DNA from: Gammaproteobacteria bacterium
GTDB lineage: Bacteria; Pseudomonadota; Gammaproteobacteria; HTCC5015
Reading direction: 5' to 3'
NCBI GenBank assembly: GCA_028284675.1
Contig: JANQRI010000008.1
Coordinates: 103,293-167,292, forward strand
Length of the DNA stretch: 64,000 nucleotides
Shown: piece by piece, positions 35,988-44,388 of the stretch
How positions within the stretch are numbered: position 1 is the stretch's first letter
Layout: each line of letters begins with the position of its first letter
Position numbers and translations under genes: made by a program
The notes under the pieces: generated by a model
Databases searched by the model: none
What the model was told of the DNA's origin: nothing
Seen by the model: the letters and a program-made list of their open reading frames with translations, nothing else

Positions 35988-36893
35988 TCACTCTGATAAT
36001 GAAAATTTACTTAAGCGACTAATGACTGCCTGAGCCAAAGGCACAACACTGGCAAACAGCACACCTTCATGATTCATAAAACTGGAACCTTTCCGGTTCA
36101 GATCAAGTGCATCACCATATATATTACTGACAAACGCTTTAGCCTCGCTCACAATGCAGGCGGCGGCACCGAAATCCCAAATACTTCCACCGCCTGGAGA
36201 TTTTTTCGGGTGTTTAAAATATAAGGCAGGCGCTTTTTCTGCCACCCAGCACGCATTAAGTGCGGCTCCTGCTTCAGTAACCACCTCCACACTCTCATAA
36301 CCATGAGCCACTGCTATCGCGCGCACCTCCTCCATAATCTCATCATAGAATTTCTGGGCAAGAAAACTTCTGTCCGTCATCAAAGTCAAACGCTGTTTTT
36401 TTTGGGTTTCTACATGAAATGCTGCACTATTGCGATACGCACCCTGCCCTTTAATCGCAGAATACAACACATCATTGTATGGATCATAAACGACACCTAT
36501 CACCGGAATACCGGACCTTGAAATCAATCCGATAGAAATAGAAAAGCCGCTCTTACCCTCTGTAAACGGCAATGTGCCATCAAGCGGATCAATACAAATA
36601 AAGTAATCCTGAACAAAACGACTGCCATCATCATCACTCTCCTCCGCAAGCAACGCCAAATCATAGCGCTCCACAACCGGTGAAATATGTTCCAGAATAT
36701 ATGCCTGGCTTAGATAGTCGATTTCCGTCACAACTTGGGAAGCCAAACTCTCACCAACCTCCTTATATGAAGAAGAATCGGATTTATTGATAATCTGAAA
36801 CTCTTTACCCCGCTTCTCCATAATAAGCCGGCCGGCCCCGCGGGCCGCTGATATAACAGCTTCTTGGATAGTATTGAGGTCTGTTGTTTTCAT
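35988..36893 (-). CDS. Inositol monophosphatase-family phosphatase
   Basis: 301 residues. FIG/IMPase superfamily motifs: AEESDD (metal Glu), IDPLDGTLPF (Asp-Gly metal/phosphate loop), WDFGAAACIV near the C-terminus. The substrate could be inositol monophosphate, fructose bisphosphate or 3'-phosphoadenosine 5'-phosphate (CysQ-like); the sequence alone does not decide. Nine bases separate it from the upstream phosphotransferase gene (36902-37873), so they form a two-gene operon. Confidence 0.85.
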   Translation of the reverse strand: MKTTDLNTIQEAVISAARGAGRLIMEKRGKEFQIINKSDSSSYKEVGESLASQVVTEIDYLSQAYILEHISPVVERYDLALLAEESDDDGSRFVQDYFICIDPLDGTLPFTEGKSGFSISIGLISRSGIPVIGVVYDPYNDVLYSAIKGQGAYRNSAAFHVETQKKQRLTLMTDRSFLAQKFYDEIMEEVRAIAVAHGYESVEVVTEAGAALNACWVAEKAPALYFKHPKKSPGGGSIWDFGAAACIVSEAKAFVSNIYGDALDLNRKGSSFMNHEGVLFASVVPLAQAVISRLSKFSLSE

Positions 36894-36901
36894 CCGCCTT
36901 G

Positions 36902-37873
36902 TTATAACCCCTCAATAACTTTTCTTGTAATACGTTCGCTATAGCTATTGATTTTCCAGTGCCCAGGGCTCCAGCCTTTTATAAAACGATGAAAATCAGC
37001 CCAGGCTGCCGGGTAAAGATTTCGCCAGTCTTTTTCAAGCGCGGCAAAATCGACACTTTTATTTCGTTGTTTAAGCGCACTATCCAATTGTAAAAAATAA
37101 TAATTGAGCAACATATCCGCATGTTTCTCACATTCACTCTCATCCAAACAGCTGCCTATAAAATAAGCCACGTCTTTCATTCCACAGCCACCACCGGCGT
37201 ATTGAAAATCAACCGCCGCCACACGCGTGCCGGATTTCGAAAAACAAAAATTAGCCAGCTTGGCATCACCATGCACAAATGTTTTAAAGGAACTACCCGC
37301 AAGAAGCCGGTCAATTTTAGCGGCCGCTTTTTTCAATGGCTCGTCAGACAAAACTGCCAGCTCATCCGGCCGGGTCGCCAGGTGCCAATAGGTGCCTGTT
37401 TCCCACAGATTATTTGGTTCAGCACCTAAGAAAATTGCATGAAAATGTGCTAACCATGATAAACAGGCTTCAATTTCATGCTTATTGACTGAGGATTTTC
37501 TCTGCGGGTAACCAACAACGTCCAGGTCTTCCAGTACAATTAAAATTTCATTATTAGCAGCCTCAACGGTAAAGCATCGCGGCACTTTACAAAAATCATC
37601 ACACAAGCCGCTGTAATTTTTATACCACTGTGTCTCAACGGCATATGATTTTAATTTTCTTTGATGCGATATATCAGTATTCCATCCACGAGGATGCTGT
37701 TCTGGTCGTGGCAAACAAACATGCTTGACCACAACACTTTCCAGCTCGCCACCTTGAAGCCCATATCGAATAATTTTGCCATAACCACTCCACAGGCTTT
37801 GAATCACACCCATATCAATCATGGATTCCGCACCTGTATTGCGTAATATGCTTTCTTGAAATACCTGATTCAT
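36902..37873 (-). CDS. Phosphotransferase (ecdysteroid-kinase/APH-like)
   Basis: 323 residues of the protein-kinase-like APH fold: LVVLEDLD hinge, catalytic loop FVHGDAKLANFCF and metal-binding AVDFQYAGGGCGMKDVAYF. This combination resembles the ecdysteroid kinase-like (DUF1679) group in bacteria, usually encoded near other enzymes with small-molecule substrates. No clean ribosome-binding site; Met at 37873 is preferred over 37897. Operon with the IMPase-like gene. Confidence 0.85.
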   Translation of the reverse strand: MNQVFQESILRNTGAESMIDMGVIQSLWSGYGKIIRYGLQGGELESVVVKHVCLPRPEQHPRGWNTDISHQRKLKSYAVETQWYKNYSGLCDDFCKVPRCFTVEAANNEILIVLEDLDVVGYPQRKSSVNKHEIEACLSWLAHFHAIFLGAEPNNLWETGTYWHLATRPDELAVLSDEPLKKAAAKIDRLLAGSSFKTFVHGDAKLANFCFSKSGTRVAAVDFQYAGGGCGMKDVAYFIGSCLDESECEKHADMLLNYYFLQLDSALKQRNKSVDFAALEKDWRNLYPAAWADFHRFIKGWSPGHWKINSYSERITRKVIEGL

Positions 37874-37953
37874 CGTTATTAATTCAACAATAAGCACATT
37901 GCGACACTGAAAAATTCAGGGAGAATAGGTTTTTGCATACTATTTAATGTACA

Positions 37954-38202
37954 TCAATAATTGCGGATGTCTACAGGACCACACCCATGAACATCACGCA
38001 ACTCAACCAAACACCCCAAGGCAATGACTACAAGTGCGGCTGTAACACCGGCCCGGGAAGCACGAATTAACTGGGTGAAGCCCTTTGTATAAAAGTCATC
38101 GGCCGTTGGCTCAGGACGACGCCGAAAAATATTGTGTACGGGCCACTGCCTGCATATTTCAAACATTAACAAGGCACCAGGCTTGCTCCAGAGATATTGC
38201 AT
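37954..38202 (-). repeat. Degenerate repeated element, copy A
   Basis: An 82-codon frame here (core residues HNIFRRRPEPTAD) has a diverged homologue at 42556-42705 (HDIFRSRPEPIAD) and another at 56170-56215 (NVFRGRSEPTTD). The shared DNA core is GGCTCAGGACGA...CGAAAAATAT. Nothing suggests a functional protein: codons and boundaries differ among copies. Reads as a relic repeat. Copies A and B flank the zinc genes in the same orientation. Confidence 0.6.
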
Positions 38203-38221
38203 AATCTAATTTTTGCAGACA

Positions 38222-38246
38222 GAAATGATATGTTGTAACATATCAT
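38222..38246. promoter_or_regulatory. Zur box upstream of the zinc-uptake genes
   Basis: The stretch 38225-38246 is a perfect inverted repeat of 10-base arms (ATGATATGTT/AACATATCAT) with a 2-base centre. The 23-base window 38222-38244 also matches E. coli znuA's Zur site at about 15 positions. It lies 365 bases before the outer-membrane protein gene and immediately before the COG0523 fragment, and should repress the cluster when zinc is sufficient. Confidence 0.8.
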
Positions 38247-38274
38247 GACCGATGCGGCCCAAACCCAAGGTTTA

Positions 38275-38511
38275 TTAAATAATAGCAAGCAAAGATCGCC
38301 AGAATGCTCCCTGTCACTGCAGTTTCAGGCTTTCTTGGAGCGGGTAAAACCACCCTTGCTTAGCCACATTTGGAAACCGGCAGGCACAAAACCCAAGCAG
38401 CCCGGCTTCTTTCGCCGTCAAAGCGATATCCGACAGCTAAGCAGTGCAGATGTTGCGCTGTTAAAAGGTGAACTTTGGGAAGGAAATGAAAATGCAGCCT
38501 TGGCGCACTGA
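38275..38511 (+). pseudogene. Fragment of a COG0523 GTPase gene
   Basis: Frame at 38281 encodes ARMLPVTAVSGFLGAGKTTLA and then a stop, the N-terminal P-loop of a CobW/COG0523 metallochaperone GTPase. A one-base shift continues as an ordinary frame to 38511 (LSHIWKPAGTKPKQPGFF...), which I cannot place. So a zinc-related GTPase gene has been reduced to a stub directly behind the Zur box. The 88-codon frame that starts at 38245 uses the wrong reading frame over this motif. Confidence 0.6.
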
Positions 38512-38610
38512 TCACCTGCGCTACCCAACGGGAGCACCGCCCCCGCTGACACCCGATTTTATGAATTGAAAACAACGTTAAATTAATTGCTTAATCTTTA
38601 GGAGAAAAAA

Positions 38611-39855
38611 ATGAAATCACCGATCCCATTGACACTCGCTGTGTCTGTTGTTGCGTTGCTTGGCAGCGGGTATGCCCAATCAGCTGGAAAAATATCGGGC
38701 TCAGAGTTTAATCCCGCGGTCAGCCTCATTTTGGATGGGCGCTATACGGATATTGACAACAGCGAACTGGAGTTACCGGGGTTTCAATTGGGCGGTGAGG
38801 CAGAATTACCTGAGAGCGGTTTCTCCACTGGCCATAATGAATTTGCTATATCCGCCAATGTCGATGATAAATTTTATGGATTGATGACTTCCGCCATCGT
38901 TATAGAAGATGGTGAAACAGAGTTTGAGCTTGAAGAAGCATATATAGAGACACTTAAGTTAGGGTCCGGGTTTACCATTAAAGGCGGCCGGTTTTTTTCC
39001 GGTATCGGCTACCTTAACGGTATTCACGACCATGCACATGACTTCGCTGACAGGCCTTTGGTTTACGATGCCATGTTTGGCGGTCATCTTGTTGATACAG
39101 GAATCCAGACCCGTTGGGTTGCTCCAACCGATTTGTTTCTTAGTTTTGGCGCGGAAGTAACCGCCGGTTCTGAATTCCCCGGTGGTGATAACGTGGATAA
39201 CAACAATGGTTTGGCCTTTTTTGTAAAAACCGGTGGTGACATTGGTGTCAGCTCAAGCTGGCAATTGGGTGTCAGTTATTACGAATCGGAATTTGATGTC
39301 CGTGAAGCCGGCGGACATGCGCATGGCGGAGAAGAAGAGGGTGCCGATAATGAGCTACTCAATGGCGAAGTGGATGTAACAGGCATTGATTTTGTTTATA
39401 AATGGGCCCCCAACGGTAATAGCAAAGAAACCAATTTCAAACTTCAAGCCGAGTACTTTGTAAAAAATGAAAATGGTGGTTCCGAATTCACCGAAGATAC
39501 AAACACCGCTGAAGCTGATTATGATGGCGAACAAAAAGGATTTTATCTACAGGGCGTTTATCAGTTTAAACCAGCCTGGCGGGTCGGGCTTCGGTATGAC
39601 CACCTGGAGGCTGATAACATCGTAACTAATTTCTCAGGCTCAGGCATTGATGAAGAGGAATTTCTTGAAGAATCCGGCTTAGGCGTTGAAGGTGATCCGG
39701 ATAGAACCAGCATTATGCTTGATTATTCCCCCAGTCATTTTAGCCGCATTCGTTTACAATTCAGCCAGTTTGACAACGGTCATGAAGAAACGAATGACAT
39801 TATTACCCTGCAGTACATCATGAGCCTGGGCTCTCATGGCGCCCATACTTTCTAA
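38611..39855 (+). CDS. Zinc-regulated outer-membrane beta-barrel protein
   Basis: 414 residues: signal peptide ending near AQS, then a beta-rich barrel (alternating polar/hydrophobic strands, GRFFSGIGYLNGIHDHAHDF) with His/Glu-rich loops that suit metal binding (GGHAHGGEEEG, around residues 235-245). Strong AGGAG ribosome-binding site. It resembles outer-membrane proteins of unknown mechanism encoded upstream of znuA. Predicted role: passage of zinc across the outer membrane. The gene starts the zinc operon, 12 bases before znuA. Confidence 0.78.
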   Translation: MKSPIPLTLAVSVVALLGSGYAQSAGKISGSEFNPAVSLILDGRYTDIDNSELELPGFQLGGEAELPESGFSTGHNEFAISANVDDKFYGLMTSAIVIEDGETEFELEEAYIETLKLGSGFTIKGGRFFSGIGYLNGIHDHAHDFADRPLVYDAMFGGHLVDTGIQTRWVAPTDLFLSFGAEVTAGSEFPGGDNVDNNNGLAFFVKTGGDIGVSSSWQLGVSYYESEFDVREAGGHAHGGEEEGADNELLNGEVDVTGIDFVYKWAPNGNSKETNFKLQAEYFVKNENGGSEFTEDTNTAEADYDGEQKGFYLQGVYQFKPAWRVGLRYDHLEADNIVTNFSGSGIDEEEFLEESGLGVEGDPDRTSIMLDYSPSHFSRIRLQFSQFDNGHEETNDIITLQYIMSLGSHGAHTF

Positions 39856-39867
39856 TCGGGGAGAGAA

Positions 39868-40761
39868 ATGAAACTTTTAACAGTTATTATTGGGACCTTA
39901 CTGCTATCTTCGCCCGCTTTTGCCAAGGTGAATGTGTTTGCGTGTGAACCGGAATGGAAAGCACTGGTTGAGGCACTGGGAGACCAACATGTAAAAGCGT
40001 ACTCGGCGACAACCGCTTTTCAAGACGCTCATTATATTGAAGCCCGCCCTTCTTTAATTGCTAAAACGCGCCGGGCAGATTTATTGGTCTGCACCGGCGC
40101 TGAGCTTGAAGTGGGTTGGTTGCCGTTATTGTTGCGGCAGTCGGGTAATTCGGCCATTCAGGAAGGTGAACCGGGTTTTTTCCTGGCGGCTTCATATGTT
40201 GAACGTATCGAAGTACCCACCGAGCTGGATCGTAGTCACGGTGATATCCATGCCGCAGGCAACCCCCATGTGCATTGGGGTCCATACCGCCTGCTGACGA
40301 TCGCGGAAGCGCTCTCACAGAGACTACAAACCATCGACCCGGAGCACAGCGATGATTATCAGCAAAAACTGGCAGCATTTGTTGCAAACTGGAAGAAAAA
40401 TATAACGCGCTGGGAAGCGCAAGCAGCCGGATTGCGGGATAAAAAAGTGATCGTCTATCACAAAAACTGGAGCTACCTGCTTGACTGGCTAGGCATAGAA
40501 ACCGTCGGCGACCTGGAACCCAAACCCGGCATACCGCCTACCAGCTCACACCTCGCCAGCCTATTGCAGAAGGCCCGCTCAACCAAGCCGGATTACATCT
40601 TAGTCGCCAACTTCCAGAACGATAAAGGCGCCCGGTGGTTGAGCGAAAAGACAAATGTTCCTGTCCTTAACTTGCCTTTTACTGTAGGCGGCAGTGAGCA
40701 AGCGCAGGATCTGGCTACGCTCTATGACGAAGTGCTGACGGCATTAATGGCACCGCATTAA
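39868..40761 (+). CDS. znuA: ZnuA-like zinc ABC transporter substrate-binding protein
   Basis: 297 residues with a signal peptide (to about AFA). Metal-ligand His are visible: DAHYIEARPSLIAK and NPHVHWGPYRLL, plus the Asp near the C-terminus (VGDLEPKPGIPPTSSH, the cluster 9 linker). No long His/Asp-rich loop of the E. coli ZnuA type, so it is nearer the short-loop cluster A-I proteins. Delivers periplasmic Zn2+ to the permease encoded 10 bases downstream. Confidence 0.88.
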   Translation: MKLLTVIIGTLLLSSPAFAKVNVFACEPEWKALVEALGDQHVKAYSATTAFQDAHYIEARPSLIAKTRRADLLVCTGAELEVGWLPLLLRQSGNSAIQEGEPGFFLAASYVERIEVPTELDRSHGDIHAAGNPHVHWGPYRLLTIAEALSQRLQTIDPEHSDDYQQKLAAFVANWKKNITRWEAQAAGLRDKKVIVYHKNWSYLLDWLGIETVGDLEPKPGIPPTSSHLASLLQKARSTKPDYILVANFQNDKGARWLSEKTNVPVLNLPFTVGGSEQAQDLATLYDEVLTALMAPH

Positions 40762-40771
40762 GAATTGTGTA

Positions 40772-41584
40772 ATGGATCAACTGCTGTTTCAAGCTGAAAT
40801 ACTCTGGCCCGCTATGGTCGCGGGCCTGTTAATTTTGGCAACCCATATTCCATTAGGCAGAGAGGTCTTACAGCGCGGCATTATTTTTTTGGACTTGGCG
40901 GTTGCTCAAATTGCAGCATTCGGGGTTGTTGCCGCGAATATGATCGGACTCTACGGTCACGGTGAGGCCTCCTATATTCAGCCAAGCTTGATTGCAATGC
41001 TGGCGGCAATTATTGGCGCTTTAGGTCTATATAAATTGCGCAAATCGGAAGTGCGGATCCAAGAGTCGATCATCGGCATTCTGTTTATACTCGCAGCAAC
41101 CGGAAGTTTACTTTTGCTATCCGCCGACCCTCATGGCGGGGAACGATTAAAGGAAACTCTCGTGGGCCAAATTTTGTGGCTGCAGCCAAAAGAATTGCTG
41201 TCACTCTTTCTCGCTTACGCAGCGATACTTTGTGCTTGGTATATTGCACGAAAAAAATTGGGTGATTGGGTTTTTTATCCATTATTCGCAATCACCATCA
41301 CCTTGTCTACGCAAATCGTGGGAGTCTACCTGGTGTTCGCCAGCCTGATCATTCCGGCTTTGGCCACATTCAATCAGCACAACCCTACAATAAAGGCATT
41401 TGCGCTTGGTACAACAGGATACGGTGCCGGCTTAATATCTGCTGCAATTTTTGACTTGCCGGCCGGAGCCGCGATAACCTGGTGCATCGCGCTTATTGCG
41501 CTACTTTACTATTGCTTATCCACATTATTGATAAAAATCAATGCCGTACAAACAACAAAATCCGGCGGGGAGCAAATATACTGA
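40772..41584 (+). CDS. znuB: ZnuB-like metal ABC transporter permease
   Basis: 270 residues, about eight membrane helices, with the ABC-3 family signatures: LLILATHIPLGREVLQRGIIFLDLAVAQIAAFG and TLSTQIVGVYLVFASLIIPA. Partner of ZnuA in zinc import. Starts 10 bases after znuA. No ABC ATPase gene lies in the cluster, which is unusual; the energising subunit must be encoded elsewhere or have been lost. Confidence 0.9.
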   Translation: MDQLLFQAEILWPAMVAGLLILATHIPLGREVLQRGIIFLDLAVAQIAAFGVVAANMIGLYGHGEASYIQPSLIAMLAAIIGALGLYKLRKSEVRIQESIIGILFILAATGSLLLLSADPHGGERLKETLVGQILWLQPKELLSLFLAYAAILCAWYIARKKLGDWVFYPLFAITITLSTQIVGVYLVFASLIIPALATFNQHNPTIKAFALGTTGYGAGLISAAIFDLPAGAAITWCIALIALLYYCLSTLLIKINAVQTTKSGGEQIY

Positions 41585-41620
41585 GCACCAGGAGAAAATA
41601 TTTTCATTGAGGTAAGCAAT

Positions 41621-42082
41621 GTGAAAAAAGTAGATAAAATTATTGCCTATGCCGAGCAGCACTGCAAAGCTCGTGGCGCACGCTTAACCGAAAAGAGAAA
41701 GCACATTCTATCGGGTTTATTGCAGTCTGATAAAGCGCTATCCGCCTATGAACTAATTGATTTCTGCAAAACCGAATATGGTGAAACGATACCGGCTATG
41801 TCCGTTTATCGGATTCTGAATTTTCTTCAGGAAGAAAACTTAATTCACAAATTAAACTTAGCCAACAAATACGTTGCCTGTGCACATATTACCTGTAACC
41901 ACGCTCATGACGTACCCCAATTTTTAATTTGCAGCCAATGCCAAAAGGTCGAAGAGATTAGCATCAGTAAATCCACCATTACCGAACTTCAACAAAACGT
42001 GGAACATGCAGGGTTTTACCTGGCGAGCCCACAATTGGAAATGAACTGTATTTGCAAAGCCTGCAAGGCAAGTGCAGCCTAG
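41621..42082 (+). CDS. zur: Zur, Fur-family zinc uptake regulator
   Basis: 153 residues. N-terminal winged helix (ARLTEKRKHILSGLL, YGETIPAMSVYRILNFLQEENLIHKLN) and a dimerisation domain with metal ligands: HITCNHAHDVPQFLICSQCQKVEE and C-terminal CICKAC, the two Cys pairs of the structural zinc site. GTG start with a GAGGT site. Represses the zinc cluster through the Zur boxes at 38222 and 44239. Fur-like metal specificity is set by context: the genes around it are zinc genes. Confidence 0.9.
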   Translation: MKKVDKIIAYAEQHCKARGARLTEKRKHILSGLLQSDKALSAYELIDFCKTEYGETIPAMSVYRILNFLQEENLIHKLNLANKYVACAHITCNHAHDVPQFLICSQCQKVEEISISKSTITELQQNVEHAGFYLASPQLEMNCICKACKASAA

Positions 42083-42102
42083 CCACCAAAAAGAGAATAA
42101 AA

Positions 42103-42528
42103 ATGAAAGCAATACAAACCTTCACAGACAAAATGGCGATCAGCCTATCTTTACTTTGTGCACTCCATTGCCTGGCTTTTCCATTACTCATTGTATTGCT
42201 GCCTAGCCTGGCAGCATTACCACTCAATGATGAAGCTTTCCATATATGGATGGTGTTAGCCGTGATACCCACAAGTATCTATGCATTAACCATGGGGTGT
42301 AAACAGCATAAACGCTATCATCTCCTCACCTTAGGGTGTATTGGCTTGGCTTGCTTAGTCATGGCTGTGGCGTTAGGCGAAGTATTGCTGGGTGAAGCTG
42401 GTGAGAAAATCCTTACTGCCGTTGGCGCCGGAATTATTGCTTACGGCCATTATAAAAATTACCGCTTATGCCAAAACCAAGATAAATGCGCTTGCCCTGA
42501 ACACAGCGAGAAACTATCAAAAAGATGA
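42103..42528 (+). CDS. MerC-domain membrane protein
   Basis: 141 residues, four membrane helices; LSLLCALHCLAFPLLIVLLPSL near the start carries the CxxxxxCxxxP-like pattern of MerC proteins, and the tail has CQNQDKCACPEH Cys/His residues suitable for metal binding. MerC members move Hg(II) or other thiophilic metals. The true start is at 42103, 20 bases after zur. Here a role in zinc handling is inferred from the operon. Confidence 0.8.
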   Translation: MKAIQTFTDKMAISLSLLCALHCLAFPLLIVLLPSLAALPLNDEAFHIWMVLAVIPTSIYALTMGCKQHKRYHLLTLGCIGLACLVMAVALGEVLLGEAGEKILTAVGAGIIAYGHYKNYRLCQNQDKCACPEHSEKLSKR

Positions 42529-42555
42529 TGGCGCATTAATTATGTAAAAATTGGA

Positions 42556-42705
42556 CACTTAAACCAAACGCCGCACTGCAATAACACAACACAGGAAGTC
42601 GGCTATTGGCTCAGGACGAGAACGAAAAATATCATGCCTGGAAAAATGCTTGCTACATATTTCAAGCATAAACTACCCACCAAGCTCTATCCATATATCA
42701 TTTAT
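42556..42705 (-). repeat. Degenerate repeated element, copy B
   Basis: A diverged, partly deleted version of copy A (37954-38202): the shared stretch includes GGCTCAGGACGA, CGAAAAATAT, then CATATTTCAA, in the same orientation. Encodes FMLEICSKHF and HDIFRSRPEPIAD before a frame break. Together with copy A it frames the znu block. Nothing else is seen in the gap 42529-42785. Confidence 0.6.
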
Positions 42706-42785
42706 AAATGGTGATATCCTCTGGTACCTTTAAAACAAAGCGCTTTAACACCAGTCTGACCTGAGCCAACCTATTGCCGAGTATG

Positions 42786-42973
42786 TTGGCATGGAACCTA
42801 ATTTAACGCCTTTAGGATAGTACTTCCTACCGTTTCTGATTTTGATCTTTTCATCCCGAGGCAGCTTGTAATTGCGTTTTTGGCATGGGGCCTAATTTAA
42901 CGCCTTCAGGGTAGTACTTCCAACCGTCTCTGATTTTGATCTTTTCATCCCAAGGCAGCTTGTATTTGCCTTT
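42786..42973. repeat. 94-bp tandem duplication of the formamidase 3' end
   Basis: Two direct copies of 94 bases, 42786-42879 and 42880-42973, differ at about nine positions. The right copy is inside the formamidase gene; the left copy carries the displaced ancestral gene end. Because 94 is not divisible by three, the present gene reads the left copy out of frame and stops after a new 11-residue tail. Confidence 0.85.
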
Positions 42974-43882
42974 AGCAAGATCCTCCACCCACGTCAGGTA
43001 GTTTTCTTTTTCGCCTCCAGGCTTACCTACATATGCACGACATCCAACATTGAATACATTGTTTTCCAATGCCCAATTTTCTCGCGCTTTGTCAACCAGT
43101 CTCGGGAATAATTCTGCGGTAACAATTTCCCAGGGGTTACGATGTCCTTGCTGAATCACGTTACCATCATAATTACAGACCGTGCCTTCACCAAAGTAAT
43201 AGAACACACCGTCATAGCCAGCAAGATTGACTGAAATAGTGTACATTAAATTTTGCCAGGCATTTGTGCGGTTTGTCCAAATCCACTGATCATTCACTTG
43301 TGTTGAGTAACCTGAAATTCGGATATAAACATTGGCACCCTTATAGGCTGCTTCACGAGCAAGCTCAGGAAACATACCATCGTGACAAATGCACACTGCC
43401 AACTTCGAACCTTTGGGCCCATCACAAACCGGCATACCATAATTGCCAGGAGACCATGGCTCAATAGGAACCCAAGGTTGCAGCTTCCGATAATGTAGCG
43501 CTATTTCTCCTTCGTCATTGATAATAAGCGCTGTGTTATAAGGCGGCTTTGATGGATCTTCGTTTTGTTCCATAATGGAGAAAACACCCCAAACCTTATT
43601 CACTATGCACGCTTCCTTGAAACGGCCAACCTCTGGACTATCAATAGAAAGCAACATTTCATCATACGTCCAAATAGACGTATTTAGTCCCTGAGTTGAA
43701 TATTCAGGCATAACAATTAAATCCGCATCGGGGTAACCAGCTTTAGTGGTACCCACAGCCTTGCAGATTTGGTCAACCTGGGTTTGGATGTCTTCCGGGC
43801 CCGATATCACGGGCACTGGATACTGAATCATTGCTACAAGAAGCGCTTCTTCCCAAGCGCTGACACTACCTGTACTTGCCAT
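42851..43882 (-). CDS. amiF: Formamidase (AmiF-type nitrilase-superfamily amidase)
   Basis: 343 residues, hydrolysing formamide to formate and ammonia. The sequence follows Helicobacter AmiF closely, including the catalytic triad Glu60 (PEYSTQGLNT), Lys133 (YRKLQPW) and Cys166 (CICHDG). Motifs RISGYSTQVNDQWI and GHRNPWEIVTAE are conserved. The C-terminus (QLQAASG) comes from a frame-shifted tandem duplication and differs from family members. Starts with an ATG and a GGAG site; monocistronic. Confidence 0.93.
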   Translation of the reverse strand: MASTGSVSAWEEALLVAMIQYPVPVISGPEDIQTQVDQICKAVGTTKAGYPDADLIVMPEYSTQGLNTSIWTYDEMLLSIDSPEVGRFKEACIVNKVWGVFSIMEQNEDPSKPPYNTALIINDEGEIALHYRKLQPWVPIEPWSPGNYGMPVCDGPKGSKLAVCICHDGMFPELAREAAYKGANVYIRISGYSTQVNDQWIWTNRTNAWQNLMYTISVNLAGYDGVFYYFGEGTVCNYDGNVIQQGHRNPWEIVTAELFPRLVDKARENWALENNVFNVGCRAYVGKPGGEKENYLTWVEDLAKGKYKLPWDEKIKIRDGWKYYPEGVKLGPMPKTQLQAASG

Positions 43883-44238
43883 AAGCGTAATCTCCGGGGT
43901 TAATAATAGGATACAAGGTCATTTAACTTTGTAATTATTATTGATAATCGGGCACTAATATGTGAATACGTCATTTGACGTAACATTGATGGCCAAAAGC
44001 GCCTTGAGCAGATAACAAGCCTAAATTTGCGCTAAAAACCTATATTAACAACTGGATTTTCCAGCACTGTGGTAACTATCATAATCACCCGGCAAATCAC
44101 TGAATGATTCAGCATTCATACTCGAATCGGACTAAACTTATGTAAATAATGGATAGTCGCGGAACCGGCGACCTACACAGGCAGGTGACAATCTGGCGTC
44201 CTGAATCAGCATCAACACTGATGCTACCCATCAATAAT
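43883..44238. other. Intergenic region with no recognised gene
   Basis: Between the divergent formamidase and GTPase genes. AT-rich, with no gene longer than trivial. It should contain the formamidase promoter (on the minus strand), which I could not pick out. Confidence 0.5.
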
Positions 44239-44261
44239 GAAGTGTTATAAAATATAATTTT
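44239..44261. promoter_or_regulatory. Probable Zur box upstream of the COG0523 GTPase
   Basis: 23-base window beginning GAAGTGTTATAA matches E. coli znuA's Zur site at about 15 positions; symmetry is imperfect because its right arm is degenerate. It lies about 35 bases before the leader ORF of the COG0523 gene. Confidence 0.5.
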
Positions 44262-44295
44262 TGACTAAGCTCAGACCAAAGTAATTAGCAATTAT

Positions 44296-44388
44296 ATGCA
44301 GGTAAACACTGCCAGAAAACTCCCCGTCACCGCACTTTCAGGCTTTCTTGAAAACGCTGCGGACAGCATCTATAAAGCCGGCCAATGA
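44296..44388 (+). pseudogene. 30-codon leader ORF derived from a COG0523 gene
   Basis: Encodes QVNTARKLPVTALSGFL, the N-terminus of a COG0523 GTPase up to its P-loop, then an unrelated tail and stop. The stop codon overlaps the ATG of the intact COG0523 gene (ATGA at 44385-44388), so ribosomes finishing here could restart on it. It is either a relic or a recruited translational leader. Confidence 0.6.

Noticed and set aside
37954..38202. 82-codon leftward frame treated as a gene
   Set aside because: Second copy at 42.6 kb is out of frame and partly deleted, so the protein is unlikely to be functional; kept only as a repeat.
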